Below are positions 16,893 to 25,660 of a stretch of 64,000 bases of DNA, one piece after another. Within the stretch, counting starts at the first letter, position 1, and each line of letters starts with the position of its first letter. A model generated the notes under the pieces. The model searched no databases. It was not told where the DNA came from and was given only the letters and a program-made list of their open reading frames with translations. The stretch comes from Pseudomonas viridiflava (GTDB lineage Bacteria; Pseudomonadota; Gammaproteobacteria; Pseudomonadales; Pseudomonadaceae), in contig NZ_UTKY01000073.1 of assembly GCF_900583165.1 (NCBI RefSeq), forward strand, positions 124,001 to 188,000, given 5' to 3'. The position numbers were made by a program, and so were the translations under genes.

Positions 16893-19228
16893 CAACGTTT
16901 CTTCAACTGTTTGGCGTTGGCAAACAGCGAAGCCATGGCGTTGTTGCTTGGTGCAGCAGTCGCGGTTTCTTTACGCGGTGTGCTGTTTTCAGAGCGGTTC
17001 TGCGACTGACGCGGAGCCGAGCCCGGACGTGCACCGCGGGCGCCGTCGATTTTCTCGCCGGGGGTGTCGCTCATGCGCATCGACAGGCCCACGCGTTTAC
17101 GCGGGATGTCGATTTCCATGACCTTGACCTTGACCACATCACCGGCTTTGACCGCTTCACGCGGGTCTTTGATGAATTTCTCCGAAAGTGCGGAGATATG
17201 CACCAAACCGTCCTGATGCACGCCGATATCCACAAAAGCACCAAAGTTGGTCACGTTGGTGACCACGCCTTCGAGGATCATGCCCAGTTGCAGGTCCTTG
17301 AGGTCTTCGACGCCATCCTGGAACTCGGCGGTCTTGAACTCGGGACGCGGGTCGCGGCCAGGTTTTTCCAACTCTTGCAGGATGTCGGTGATGGTCGGTA
17401 CGCCGAAGGTTTCGTCGGTGTACTTTTTAGGGTCCAGACGCTTGAGGAAGGCGGCGTCGCCGATCAGCGAGCGGATGTCGCGGTCGGTCTCGGCAGCGAT
17501 GCGCTGCACCAGCGGGTAGGCTTCCGGATGGACTGCGGAGGAATCCAGCGGGTTGTCGCCGTTCATCACGCGTAGGAAGCCGGCAGCTTGTTCGAAAGTT
17601 TTCTCGCCCAGGCGTGCGACTTTTTTCAGCGCGGCGCGGGTCTTGAACGCACCGTTTTCATCGCGGTGGGTGACGATGTTCTGTGCCAGGGTGGCGTTGA
17701 GGCCGGAGATACGCGCCAGCAGTGCCACGGAGGCAGTATTCACGTCCACGCCCACGGCGTTTACGCAGTCTTCCACCACCGCATCCAGGCCGCGCGCCAG
17801 TTTCAGCTGCGACACGTCGTGCTGGTACTGGCCAACACCGATGGATTTAGGGTCGATTTTCACCAGCTCGGCCAGCGGATCTTGCAGGCGACGGGCAATG
17901 GACACCGCGCCACGGATCGACACATCGAGGTCCGGGAACTCCTTGGAGGCCAGTTCCGACGCCGAATACACCGAAGCACCGGCTTCGGAAACCATGACCT
18001 TGGTCATCTTCATGGCTGGGTATTTTTTGATCAGTTCGGCGGCCAGCTTGTCGGTCTCACGGCTGGCGGTGCCGTTGCCGATGGCGATCAGGTCCACGGC
18101 GTGCTTGGCGCACAGCGCAGCCAGGATAGCCAGGGTCTGGTCCCACTTGTTGTGTGGCACGTGGGGGTACACGGTGGCGTGGTCCAGCAGCTTGCCGGTG
18201 GAGTCAACCACGGCCACCTTGCAGCCGGTGCGCAGGCCCGGGTCGAGGCCCAGGGTCGCGCGCGGGCCGGCCGGCGCAGCCAGCAGCAGGTCGTGCAGGT
18301 TGTGGGCGAACACGTTGATAGCCTCGGTTTCGGCGCCGTCGCGCAGCTCACCCAGCAGGTCGGTTTCGAGGTGGGTGTAAAGCTTGACCTTCCAGGTCCA
18401 GCGCACGACTTCACCGAGCCACTTGTCTGCAGGACGGTTCTGATTCTGGATGCCGAATTGTTGACTGATCATGCCCTCGCACGGGTGCATGGTGCCCGGC
18501 AGTTCGTCGCCGACTTTGAGCGCGGAGCTGAGAATGCCTTCGTTGCGGCCGCGGAAAATCGCCAGCGCACGGTGGGACGGCATGCTTTTGAGCGGTTCGT
18601 CGTGTTCGAAATAATCGCGGAATTTGGCGCCTTCCTCCTCTTTGCCGGCGATGACGCGTGCGCTGAGGATGGCTTCCTGCTTGAGGTAGGTGCGCAGTTT
18701 TTCCAGCAGGCTGGCGTTTTCGGCGAAGCGCTCCATAAGGATGTACTTGGCGCCTTCGAGGGCAGCCTTGACGTCGGCGACGCCTTTTTCGGCGTCGATG
18801 AAGCGCGCGGCTTCGGTGTCCGGGGTCAGCGACGGGTCGTTGAACAGGCCGTCAGCCAGCTCGCCCAGGCCGGCTTCCAGGGCGATCTGGCCCTTGGTAC
18901 GGCGCTTCTGTTTGTAGGGTAGGTAAAGGTCTTCGAGGCGGGTCTTGGTGTCGGCGAGCTTGATGTCGCGCTCAAGCTGAGGGGTCAACTTGCCCTGTTC
19001 CTCGATGCTGGCGAGGATACTGATGCGCCGTTCGTCGAGTTCTCGCAGATAGCGCAGGCGCTCTTCCAGATGCCGCAGTTGGGTGTCGTCAAGGCTGCCG
19101 GTCACCTCTTTACGGTAACGGGCGATGAAGGGCACCGTGGAGCCTTCATCCAGTAGCGCGACGGCCGCTTCGACCTGTTGTGGGCGTACGCCGAGTTCCT
19201 CGGCGATGCGGCTGTTGATGCTGTCCAT
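16892..19228 (-). CDS. tex: Tex-family transcription accessory protein
   Basis: The 778-residue RNA-binding protein has the Tex order: an N-terminal helical domain, a YqgF/RNase-H-like domain (LGLDPGLRTGCKVAVVD, about residues 330-346), helix-hairpin-helix segments (around GVDVNTASVALLARISGLN), and a C-terminal S1 domain (GMILEGVVTNVTNFGAFVDI, about 650-720). A basic, low-complexity tail follows. The ATG has AGGTGG upstream. It is divergent from ompR across 356 bases. Its role in transcription and toxin-gene expression is known for the family only. Confidence 0.92.
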   Translation of the reverse strand: MDSINSRIAEELGVRPQQVEAAVALLDEGSTVPFIARYRKEVTGSLDDTQLRHLEERLRYLRELDERRISILASIEEQGKLTPQLERDIKLADTKTRLEDLYLPYKQKRRTKGQIALEAGLGELADGLFNDPSLTPDTEAARFIDAEKGVADVKAALEGAKYILMERFAENASLLEKLRTYLKQEAILSARVIAGKEEEGAKFRDYFEHDEPLKSMPSHRALAIFRGRNEGILSSALKVGDELPGTMHPCEGMISQQFGIQNQNRPADKWLGEVVRWTWKVKLYTHLETDLLGELRDGAETEAINVFAHNLHDLLLAAPAGPRATLGLDPGLRTGCKVAVVDSTGKLLDHATVYPHVPHNKWDQTLAILAALCAKHAVDLIAIGNGTASRETDKLAAELIKKYPAMKMTKVMVSEAGASVYSASELASKEFPDLDVSIRGAVSIARRLQDPLAELVKIDPKSIGVGQYQHDVSQLKLARGLDAVVEDCVNAVGVDVNTASVALLARISGLNATLAQNIVTHRDENGAFKTRAALKKVARLGEKTFEQAAGFLRVMNGDNPLDSSAVHPEAYPLVQRIAAETDRDIRSLIGDAAFLKRLDPKKYTDETFGVPTITDILQELEKPGRDPRPEFKTAEFQDGVEDLKDLQLGMILEGVVTNVTNFGAFVDIGVHQDGLVHISALSEKFIKDPREAVKAGDVVKVKVMEIDIPRKRVGLSMRMSDTPGEKIDGARGARPGSAPRQSQNRSENSTPRKETATAAPSNNAMASLFANAKQLKKR

Positions 19229-19584
19229 AAAACCACCTGAAATTCTGAAAGCAGCTCGCAGGCCCGGAAAACAAGGCCCGGCTGAGCTGGTTGAGCGGCC
19301 CGACTGGCGCCGCTGCCTGGGTCAAGAGGCAGCCTATTGACCCTCGAAATCGAAAAAATCACGACAAGCGGGTGAAAAAAAGCCCGGCAGTAAACGGCGA
19401 CGATCTCACGTCGCCCTGCATGAAGGCGCCGCATTATAACCAGCGTTCTGCCGTTGAGGGGTATTGCGCCAACGGTTGCAGGGCAAGGGTTCGCTGGCGG
19501 TAGAGGAAAAATCTGCTAACAATGCACACGGTGCGTATAACGACAGCTAAGCCATAATGCGCGCCGAGATAAGAGGAGCATCTA
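19229..19584. other. tex-ompR divergent intergenic region
   Basis: This is 356 bases between divergent genes. It should hold both promoters. A CATAAT element at 19553-19558 is a possible -10 for ompR, but no convincing -35 was found. There is a ribosome site AGAGGAG just before the ompR ATG. No RNA gene, repeat or small reading frame is supported. Confidence 0.5.
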
Positions 19585-20325
19585 ATGAGCAGCACTGCAC
19601 AAACTGCTGAAGGCGAAAAAATTCTCATCGTTGATGACGATCCAGGGCTGAGCAGCCTGCTGGAGCGTTTCTTCAATTCCAAGGGCTACCGGGCCCGCGC
19701 GGTGCCAAACACCGAGCAGATGGACCGCCTGTTGGGGCGTGAAGTATTCAACCTGGTCGTACTCGACCTGATGCTGCCCGGCGAAGACGGCCTGACCGCC
19801 TGCAAACGCCTGCGCGGCGCGAACAACCAGATTCCAATCATCATGCTCACCGCCAAGGGCGATGAGCTGAGCCGCATCAAGGGCCTTGAACTGGGCGCTG
19901 ATGACTACCTGGCCAAGCCGTTCAACCCCGATGAGTTGATGGCACGGGTCAAGGCCGTATTGCGTCGCCAGGCCCCGCCCGTACCGGGCGCACCCGGCAG
20001 CGAAGACGAAAGCGTCACCTTTGGTGACTACGAACTGTCGTTGGCGACCCGTGAGCTCAAGCGTGGCGATGAAGTGCACATGCTCACCACCGGCGAATTC
20101 GCAGTGCTCAAGGCTTTGGTGATGAACGCCCGTCAGCCATTGACCCGTGACAAGTTGATGAACCTCGCCCGTGGCCGGGAGTGGGACGCTCTGGAGCGCT
20201 CTATCGACGTGCAGATTTCGCGTCTGCGCCGGATGATCGAACCGGACCCGTCCAAACCACGGTATATCCAGACGGTGTGGGGCGTGGGTTATGTGTTTGT
20301 GCCGGATGGCACCGCAACCAAGTGA
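19585..20325 (+). CDS. ompR: osmolarity response regulator OmpR
   Basis: This 246-residue response regulator has a receiver domain with acidic pocket DDD at residues 17-19, phospho-acceptor D61 in VVLDLMLPGEDG, and conserved lysine in DDYLAKPFNPDEL. An OmpR/PhoB winged-helix domain follows (residues about 150-240, ending YIQTVWGVGYVFVP). The gene is followed by its kinase. The overall sequence is close to enterobacterial OmpR, and context supports the name. Confidence 0.92.
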   Translation: MSSTAQTAEGEKILIVDDDPGLSSLLERFFNSKGYRARAVPNTEQMDRLLGREVFNLVVLDLMLPGEDGLTACKRLRGANNQIPIIMLTAKGDELSRIKGLELGADDYLAKPFNPDELMARVKAVLRRQAPPVPGAPGSEDESVTFGDYELSLATRELKRGDEVHMLTTGEFAVLKALVMNARQPLTRDKLMNLARGREWDALERSIDVQISRLRRMIEPDPSKPRYIQTVWGVGYVFVPDGTATK

Positions 20326-20442
20326 CCGATGTTTTGCAGGGGCGGGTATCCTCGCGTTTGACTCCTTGAGGGTCGACGGGATACTTCGCGTCTGCAATTC
20401 TGCGAGCGCCGCTCGTTCCTGCAAGGTGTCTAGCAGTCTTCT

Positions 20443-21756
20443 ATGAAAACCCCGCTGTGGTTCCCGCAAAGCTTCTTCTCTCGCACCCTTTGGCTGGTGC
20501 TGATCGTCGTTCTATTTTCCAAGGCACTTACGCTGGTTTATCTGCTGATGAACGAAGACGTGCTGGTAGACCGACAGTACAGCCACGGCGTCGCCCTGAC
20601 GCTGCGCGCCTATTGGGCCGCCGACCCTGAGAACCGCGAGAAGATCGCCAAGGCTGCCACCCTGGTGCGCGTCGCGGGTGCTGGCGTGCCGGAGGGCGAG
20701 CAGCATTGGCCCTACAGCGAGATTTACCAACGCCAGATGCAGGCCGAACTCGGTGAAGACACCGAGGTGCGGCTGCGCATGCATGTTTCCCCCGCGCTGT
20801 GGGTGCGAGCGCCGAGCTTGGGCGAAGATTGGCTGAAAGTGCCGCTGTACCCGCACCCGCTGCGGGGGCAAAAAATCTGGAACGTGCTGGGCTGGTTCCT
20901 CGCGATTGGATTGCTTTCAACGGCGTCTGCGTGGATTTTCGTCCGCCAGCTTAACCAGCCCCTCAAGCGCCTGGTGTTTGCCGCCCGCCAACTGGGGCAG
21001 GGGCGCAGTGTGCGTTTGCCTGTGAGCGATACACCCAGTGAGATGACCGAGGTGTATGGGGCGTTCAACCAGATGGCGGAGGACGTCGAACAGGCCGGTC
21101 GCGAACGTGAACTGATGCTGGCCGGGGTGTCCCACGACCTGCGCACGCCGTTGACGCGGTTGCGACTTTCGTTGGAGTTGATGGGCAACCACAGCGACCT
21201 CACCGACGATATGGTTCGCGACATCGAGGACATGGACGCCATTCTCGACCAGTTCCTGGCGTTTATCCGTGATGGCCGTGATGAAGTGGTGGAAGAGGTC
21301 GACCTGACGGACCTTGTGCGCGAGGTGGTTGCGCCCTACAACCAGAATGGCGAGCAGGTACGCATGCGCTTGCAACCGATCCAGCCGTTTGCCTTGCGCC
21401 GGGTGTCGATGAAGCGCCTGTTGAATAACCTGATTGGCAACGCCTTGCATCACGCGGGTTCAGATGTGGAAGTGGCGGCCTATGTGTCCGGTGACAGCGC
21501 GGCGCCTTATGTGGTGCTGAGTGTGATGGACCGGGGGGCGGGCATTGACCCGGATGAACTGGAAGGTATTTTCAACCCATTCACCCGTGGCGACCGTGCC
21601 AGGGGCGGCAAAGGCACTGGCCTGGGGCTCGCGATTGTGCGGCGGATTGCTTCGATGCATGGCGGCAATGTTGAGTTGCGTAACCGTGAAGGCGGCGGCC
21701 TGGAAGCACGGGTGCGCTTGCCACTCGGTTTGATGCTGCCCAGGGACGCGGTCTAA
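20443..21756 (+). CDS. envZ: osmolarity sensor histidine kinase EnvZ
   Basis: This 437-residue membrane kinase has two transmembrane helices (about 14-36 and 146-168) that bracket a periplasmic domain of roughly 110 residues. A HAMP linker follows, then H231 in GVSHDLRTPLTRLRLSLEL, an N-box (RLLNNLIGNALHH) and G-boxes (DRGAGID, GKGTGLGLAIVRRI). It phosphorylates OmpR. The gene is 117 bases after ompR, a longer gap than the overlap in E. coli, and its ATG lacks a strong ribosome site. Confidence 0.9.
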   Translation: MKTPLWFPQSFFSRTLWLVLIVVLFSKALTLVYLLMNEDVLVDRQYSHGVALTLRAYWAADPENREKIAKAATLVRVAGAGVPEGEQHWPYSEIYQRQMQAELGEDTEVRLRMHVSPALWVRAPSLGEDWLKVPLYPHPLRGQKIWNVLGWFLAIGLLSTASAWIFVRQLNQPLKRLVFAARQLGQGRSVRLPVSDTPSEMTEVYGAFNQMAEDVEQAGRERELMLAGVSHDLRTPLTRLRLSLELMGNHSDLTDDMVRDIEDMDAILDQFLAFIRDGRDEVVEEVDLTDLVREVVAPYNQNGEQVRMRLQPIQPFALRRVSMKRLLNNLIGNALHHAGSDVEVAAYVSGDSAAPYVVLSVMDRGAGIDPDELEGIFNPFTRGDRARGGKGTGLGLAIVRRIASMHGGNVELRNREGGGLEARVRLPLGLMLPRDAV

Positions 21757-21772
21757 GCAAAAACACTGACCA

Positions 21773-21865
21773 AATGTGGGAGCGGGCTTGCTCGCGAATG
21801 CGGTGGATCAGTCGATGAACCCATTGACTGATACTCCGTATTCGCGAGCAAGCCCACTCCCACAT
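21773..21865. repeat. REPIN (GCGGGCTTGCTCGCGAA subtype)
   Basis: An inverted REP pair between the convergent envZ and rimK stops. It is the second copy of the TCGCGAA subtype seen at 2600-2692. The right arm has CCCACTCC where the left predicts CCCGCTCC. Confidence 0.9.
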
Positions 21866-21894
21866 AGGGTGTTCAGCGTGTCACAGGCTGTTTA

Positions 21895-22800
21895 TCAGCC
21901 CTTGCCTTTGGTCCGAGTCATATTCGGCCCACCATTCTTCTCCAGATGCTGAATGATGATCCCCGCCACATCCTTGCCGGTGGTGGTCTCGATCCCCTCC
22001 AGGCCCGGCGACGAATTCACTTCCATCACCAGCGGCCCGTGGTTGGAGCGCAAGATATCCACACCCGCCACGCTCAGCCCCATAACCTTTGCCGCCCGAA
22101 GTGCAGTCATGCGCTCTTCCGGGGTGATCTTGATCAGGCTGGCACTGCCACCACGGTGCAGGTTCGACCGGAACTCACCCGGCTTGGCCTGGCGTTTCAT
22201 CGCGGCAATCACTTTGTCGCCCACCACGAAGCAGCGGATATCTGCACCACCGGCTTCCTTGATGTATTCCTGCACCATGATGTTCTGCTTCAGGCCCATG
22301 AACGCTTCGATCACCGACTCTGCTGCTGTGGCGGTTTCACACAACACCACACCAATGCCCTGGGTACCTTCCAACACCTTGATCACCAACGGCGCGCCGT
22401 TGACCATTTCAATCAGGTCGGGAATGTCGTCCGGAGAGTGGGCAAAACCAGTGACCGGCAGGCCGATGCCTCGGCGAGACAGCAGTTGCAGCGAGCGCAA
22501 CTTGTCCCGCGAGCGGGCGATGGCCACGGATTCATTCAGGGGGAACACCCCCATCATTTCAAACTGGCGCAACACCGCGCAGCCATAAAACGTCACCGAG
22601 GCACCGATACGCGGGATCACCGCATCGAAGCCTTCCAGCGGCTTGCCCCGGTAGTGGATCTGCGGCTTATGACTGGCGATGTTCATGTAGGCACGCAACG
22701 TGTCGATCACCACCATTTCGTGGCCACGTTCGGTGCCGGCCTCGACCAGGCGACGGGTGGAATACAGACGCGGGTTTCGCGACAGCACAGCAATCTTCAT
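21895..22800 (-). CDS. rimK: ribosomal protein S6 glutamate ligase RimK
   Basis: This ATP-grasp enzyme of 301 residues adds glutamates to the C-terminus of ribosomal protein S6. ATP-grasp motifs are visible: KVLEGTQGIGVVLCE, MVQEYIKEAGGADIRCFVVG, and MEVNSSPGLEGIETTTGKDV near the C-terminus. Its ATG overlaps the preceding stop by four bases. With the two genes upstream it forms rimABK. In P. fluorescens this operon alters ribosome composition and affects plant colonisation (established for the family). Confidence 0.93.
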   Translation of the reverse strand: MKIAVLSRNPRLYSTRRLVEAGTERGHEMVVIDTLRAYMNIASHKPQIHYRGKPLEGFDAVIPRIGASVTFYGCAVLRQFEMMGVFPLNESVAIARSRDKLRSLQLLSRRGIGLPVTGFAHSPDDIPDLIEMVNGAPLVIKVLEGTQGIGVVLCETATAAESVIEAFMGLKQNIMVQEYIKEAGGADIRCFVVGDKVIAAMKRQAKPGEFRSNLHRGGSASLIKITPEERMTALRAAKVMGLSVAGVDILRSNHGPLVMEVNSSPGLEGIETTTGKDVAGIIIQHLEKNGGPNMTRTKGKG

Positions 22801-23279
22801 GCAGCACCTGGGGCAGAAATAGTAGAGACCGGGAACACCGGCTTGTCTTGTACGTACTTGACGGCAGGACTGACCACCAATTGGCCGTCAATCAGCGCCT
22901 TGGAACCGAGCAAAAGGCGGTAACGCATGGCTTTGCGGCAGGCCAGGGTGAACTCCACCCGCCATACCCGATCACCCAGCGCCAGGGTGGTGCTGATCAC
23001 ATAGCGCACCTGCGCATGGCCGTTGGAGCTCTTGATGGTTTTCATCGTCACCAAGGGCGCTTCGCAGCGGCGGTGACGCAATTGCACCACGCTGCCCAGA
23101 TGCGCGGTGAAGCGCACCCACTTTTCACCGTCGCGCTCAAACGGCTCGATATCGGTGGCATGCAGGCTGGAGGTACTGGCACCGGTGTCGATCTTCGCGC
23201 GCAGGCCTGCCACACCCAAATCAGGGAGTGCCACCCATTCACGTAGACCGACAACGGTCAAATGGTCAAATGTCTTCAA
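22797..23279 (-). CDS. rimB: RimB, retropepsin-like partner of RimK
   Basis: This 160-residue protein carries an aspartyl-protease-like D31-T-G-A motif (KIDTGASTSSLHA), the hallmark of the ATP-dependent zinc-protease/RimK-associated family. It modulates RimK-made glutamate tails. The start appears to be TTG 23279 (KTFDHLTVVGLREW follows); no ATG occurs at the family N-terminus and the ribosome site is weak. It lies 13 bases after rimA and overlaps rimK. Confidence 0.88.
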   Translation of the reverse strand: MKTFDHLTVVGLREWVALPDLGVAGLRAKIDTGASTSSLHATDIEPFERDGEKWVRFTAHLGSVVQLRHRRCEAPLVTMKTIKSSNGHAQVRYVISTTLALGDRVWRVEFTLACRKAMRYRLLLGSKALIDGQLVVSPAVKYVQDKPVFPVSTISAPGAA

Positions 23280-23292
23280 TATGGGTAACCGG

Positions 23293-24072
23293 TTAATTCG
23301 CCCAGGCGTGAGGGGAAACCTCAGCCAAGGCCTTGAATGCTGGCTTGGCGAACCAATAACCCTGCATCAGAAATATTCCGCAATCAGACAGGAAGTCACG
23401 CTCGCCGGCGCTTTCGATGCCTTCGGCGATGACAGTAACCCCCAACTGCTCACAGATTGTGACAATCCCCTGGACGATCACCTGACGGACACGGTCCTGG
23501 TCGACATCGCGGATTAGCGCCATATCGAGTTTGATCAAGTCAGGTTGGAAATCGGCCAGCAGGTTCAGCCCCGAATAGCCCGCGCCGAAATCGTCGATGG
23601 CGGTCTTGAAGCCGAATTCGCGGTATTCACGCAGAATATTCGTCAAATGGCGATAGTTATCTACATGCTCGCTTTCCAGCGTCTCGAAAATCAATTGGTT
23701 CAACGGGAAATTGTGTTCGCGTGCCACCTCCAGCGTGCTGCGGATGCACAGTTCCGGCCGGTACACGGCATTGGGCATGAAATTGATCGAAAGGTGAGTT
23801 TGCATCCCCAAGGCCGCGGCGCCGGCAATCGCCTGGGTTCGGCAGCGCTGGTCAAAGCGGTAGCGGTTGCTGGAGTTGACTTGATCCAGCACCGACAGCG
23901 CGCTTTCACCGTGGGTGCCACGCACCAGCGCTTCGTGAGCAAAGATCGAATGGTCCCGAAGGTCTACGATAGGCTGGTAGGCAAACGCAAAATCGAACCC
24001 TAAGGGATCGCTTTGCTGGCAGCCCACGCAGCGCTGGTCAGGCGAGGTGAGTGAAATGGGGAAGTCGGTCAC
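23293..24072 (-). CDS. rimA: RimA, EAL-domain cyclic-di-GMP phosphodiesterase
   Basis: A 259-residue protein, nearly all EAL domain. The metal and substrate residues are present: E47-A-L (HEALVRG), N in LSINFMPN, the DDFGAGYSG loop at 160-168, the lysine in LIKLDMAL and the glutamate in VIAEGIE. Catalytic activity against c-di-GMP is therefore expected. A CVGC pair at residues 15-18 precedes the domain. The start is GTG 24072, with AGGA about eight bases upstream. It is the first gene of rimABK, linking c-di-GMP with RimK. Confidence 0.9.
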   Translation of the reverse strand: MTDFPISLTSPDQRCVGCQQSDPLGFDFAFAYQPIVDLRDHSIFAHEALVRGTHGESALSVLDQVNSSNRYRFDQRCRTQAIAGAAALGMQTHLSINFMPNAVYRPELCIRSTLEVAREHNFPLNQLIFETLESEHVDNYRHLTNILREYREFGFKTAIDDFGAGYSGLNLLADFQPDLIKLDMALIRDVDQDRVRQVIVQGIVTICEQLGVTVIAEGIESAGERDFLSDCGIFLMQGYWFAKPAFKALAEVSPHAWAN

Positions 24073-24188
24073 AGCATATCCTCGCGAAAACAGGGTGCTA
24101 CCTGGCGTATCTTAGGTGAGCCTTGGGGTTTATGCGTCGAAGGGTTTCAACGGTACAGTTGCGACATTTTTCAGAGCGAGGAATTCAA

Positions 24189-24596
24189 GTGGCTCAAAAG
24201 CAGGAAGAGGAAGAAAAAGTCCGGTTGGACAAGTGGCTGTGGGCCGCGCGGTTCTTTAAAACCCGTGCCTTGGCCAAGGCTGCCATCGAGAGCGGCAAGG
24301 TGCACCATCGCGGCGAACGCTGCAAGCCGGGCAAGGAACCGCGCGTCGGCGACGAGTTCCAGATTCGCACCGGGTTTGATGAAAAGACTGTGGTAGTGCA
24401 AGCACTTTCAATCGTGCGTCGCGGCGCGCCTGAAGCGCAGGCGCTGTACGCCGAAACCGAAGCCAGCATTGCCAAGCGCGAAAATGCGGCGGCGATGCGC
24501 AAGGCCGGCGCCATGGGGCTCAGTACAGACGGCAAGCCGAGCAAGAAGCAACGCCGCGATCTGTTCAAGTTTCGCGGCAGCGGCAATGACGATTGA
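24189..24596 (+). CDS. hslR: heat-shock protein 15 (Hsp15), S4-domain ribosome rescue factor
   Basis: The 135-residue protein has an S4 RNA-binding domain (VRLDKWLWAARFFKTRALA, about residues 12-30) and a basic C-terminal tail (KPSKKQRRDLFKFRG), matching Hsp15. That protein binds 50S subunits carrying stalled peptidyl-tRNA. GTG 24189 is chosen because GAGGA stands six bases upstream and it gives the expected AQKQEEEEKVRLDKW N-terminus. An ATG at 24123 would add 22 atypical residues. Confidence 0.9.
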   Translation: MAQKQEEEEKVRLDKWLWAARFFKTRALAKAAIESGKVHHRGERCKPGKEPRVGDEFQIRTGFDEKTVVVQALSIVRRGAPEAQALYAETEASIAKRENAAAMRKAGAMGLSTDGKPSKKQRRDLFKFRGSGNDD

Positions 24597-24628
24597 TTAC
24601 TCAGCTCTTAAGCCCGAATGCAGATCAA

Positions 24629-24720
24629 AATGTGGGAGGGGGCTTGCCCCCGATAGCAGTGTATCTGTCACTGATGGGTTGACTGACACCCTGCAATCGG
24701 GGGCAAGCCCCTCCCACATG
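24629..24720. repeat. REPIN (GGGGGCTTGCCCCC subtype, right arm one C short)
   Basis: An inverted REP pair between the convergent hslR and PAP2 stops. The right arm reads GGGGGCAAGCCCCTCCCAC, one C shorter than the left predicts. Confidence 0.92.
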
Positions 24721-24731
24721 AACCTGCGTCG

Positions 24732-25535
24732 TTAAGCGGTTGTGCGCATGACGCTTAAACGCCCGACAACTGGCAACGTGCTCAGTAACTTGAAAATCGG
24801 CGCCGTCACCCGCAGCAACAGCTCCGAAACCTTCGCCGCAAACGGCGTGTAATACCCCCACCCCAACGCCAACAGGGCCAGCAACACACCGCCGATATAA
24901 TCGTCTTGCCCCCAATGCGCCCCCGCCACCAGGCGCGGCATCATAAACAGCAACGCCAAGCCCCAAATTACCAATACCTGGCTGACCCGCTGGGCGAACA
25001 CAGTCATGAACATCCCCCAGATCAGCAACACCGAAGCATGATCCCCAGGGAAACTCTGGCTGGAGCGGTCTTTCAATTCCCAGGTTTTCTCCAGCCCCGG
25101 AAAATAGTCACTCATCTGAATCGCGCCATCAATCACCATCGACGGGCTGCTGTGTTGCCAGCCCATTTGCGCCGCCAGTTTTGAAAACAGCATGCGGATA
25201 AACAACAGCAGCAACAAAATACCGATAAAACCCAGCACCGCCTGACGGACTTGCACGGCCTTGAACACCCAATCGCCGCGAATCAACAGCGCCAGCAGGA
25301 TCACGCCGACCACCGCATCAAAGGGCCGCAAGCTGGCTACCGCCCAGATATGCAGCCACGTCGCGTTGCTCGCCAGCGGGTCATTGAGTAGATGAAACAG
25401 CCATTCGTCGAAAAGCACGCACAGCATCTGGCCCGTGGGCCACAGCCAAAAACACAGCAGCCCGATAGCGAGTAGATTGCAACAGGCCCATCGCCCGAGG
25501 TTCCACTTGGCTTGGAACAAACCCGGATTGTTCAT
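24732..25535 (-). CDS. PAP2-superfamily membrane phosphatase
   Basis: This 267-residue membrane protein has six hydrophobic segments. The PAP2 catalytic motifs are visible as KDRSSQSFPGDHAS (about residues 157-170) and RLVAGAHWGQDDYIGG (about 205-220), placing one histidine in each. The family includes lipid A phosphate transferases (LpxT-like), undecaprenyl-pyrophosphate phosphatases and phosphatidate phosphatases; the N-terminal WPTGQ and long loop suggest an LpxT/YeiU-like role but do not prove it. The ATG has AGGA upstream. Confidence 0.8.
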   Translation of the reverse strand: MNNPGLFQAKWNLGRWACCNLLAIGLLCFWLWPTGQMLCVLFDEWLFHLLNDPLASNATWLHIWAVASLRPFDAVVGVILLALLIRGDWVFKAVQVRQAVLGFIGILLLLLFIRMLFSKLAAQMGWQHSSPSMVIDGAIQMSDYFPGLEKTWELKDRSSQSFPGDHASVLLIWGMFMTVFAQRVSQVLVIWGLALLFMMPRLVAGAHWGQDDYIGGVLLALLALGWGYYTPFAAKVSELLLRVTAPIFKLLSTLPVVGRLSVMRTTA

Positions 25536-25660
25536 AAACTGTTCCTCATCGCTCTAAAACTCTCCGCCATCCAGGAGAAAAGCCGCACCAATGTGGTGCT
25601 AAAGCGTTTAATTTTATAAACCTTGTAATCAATTTGTCATCAATTCAGATACCCAGACCT

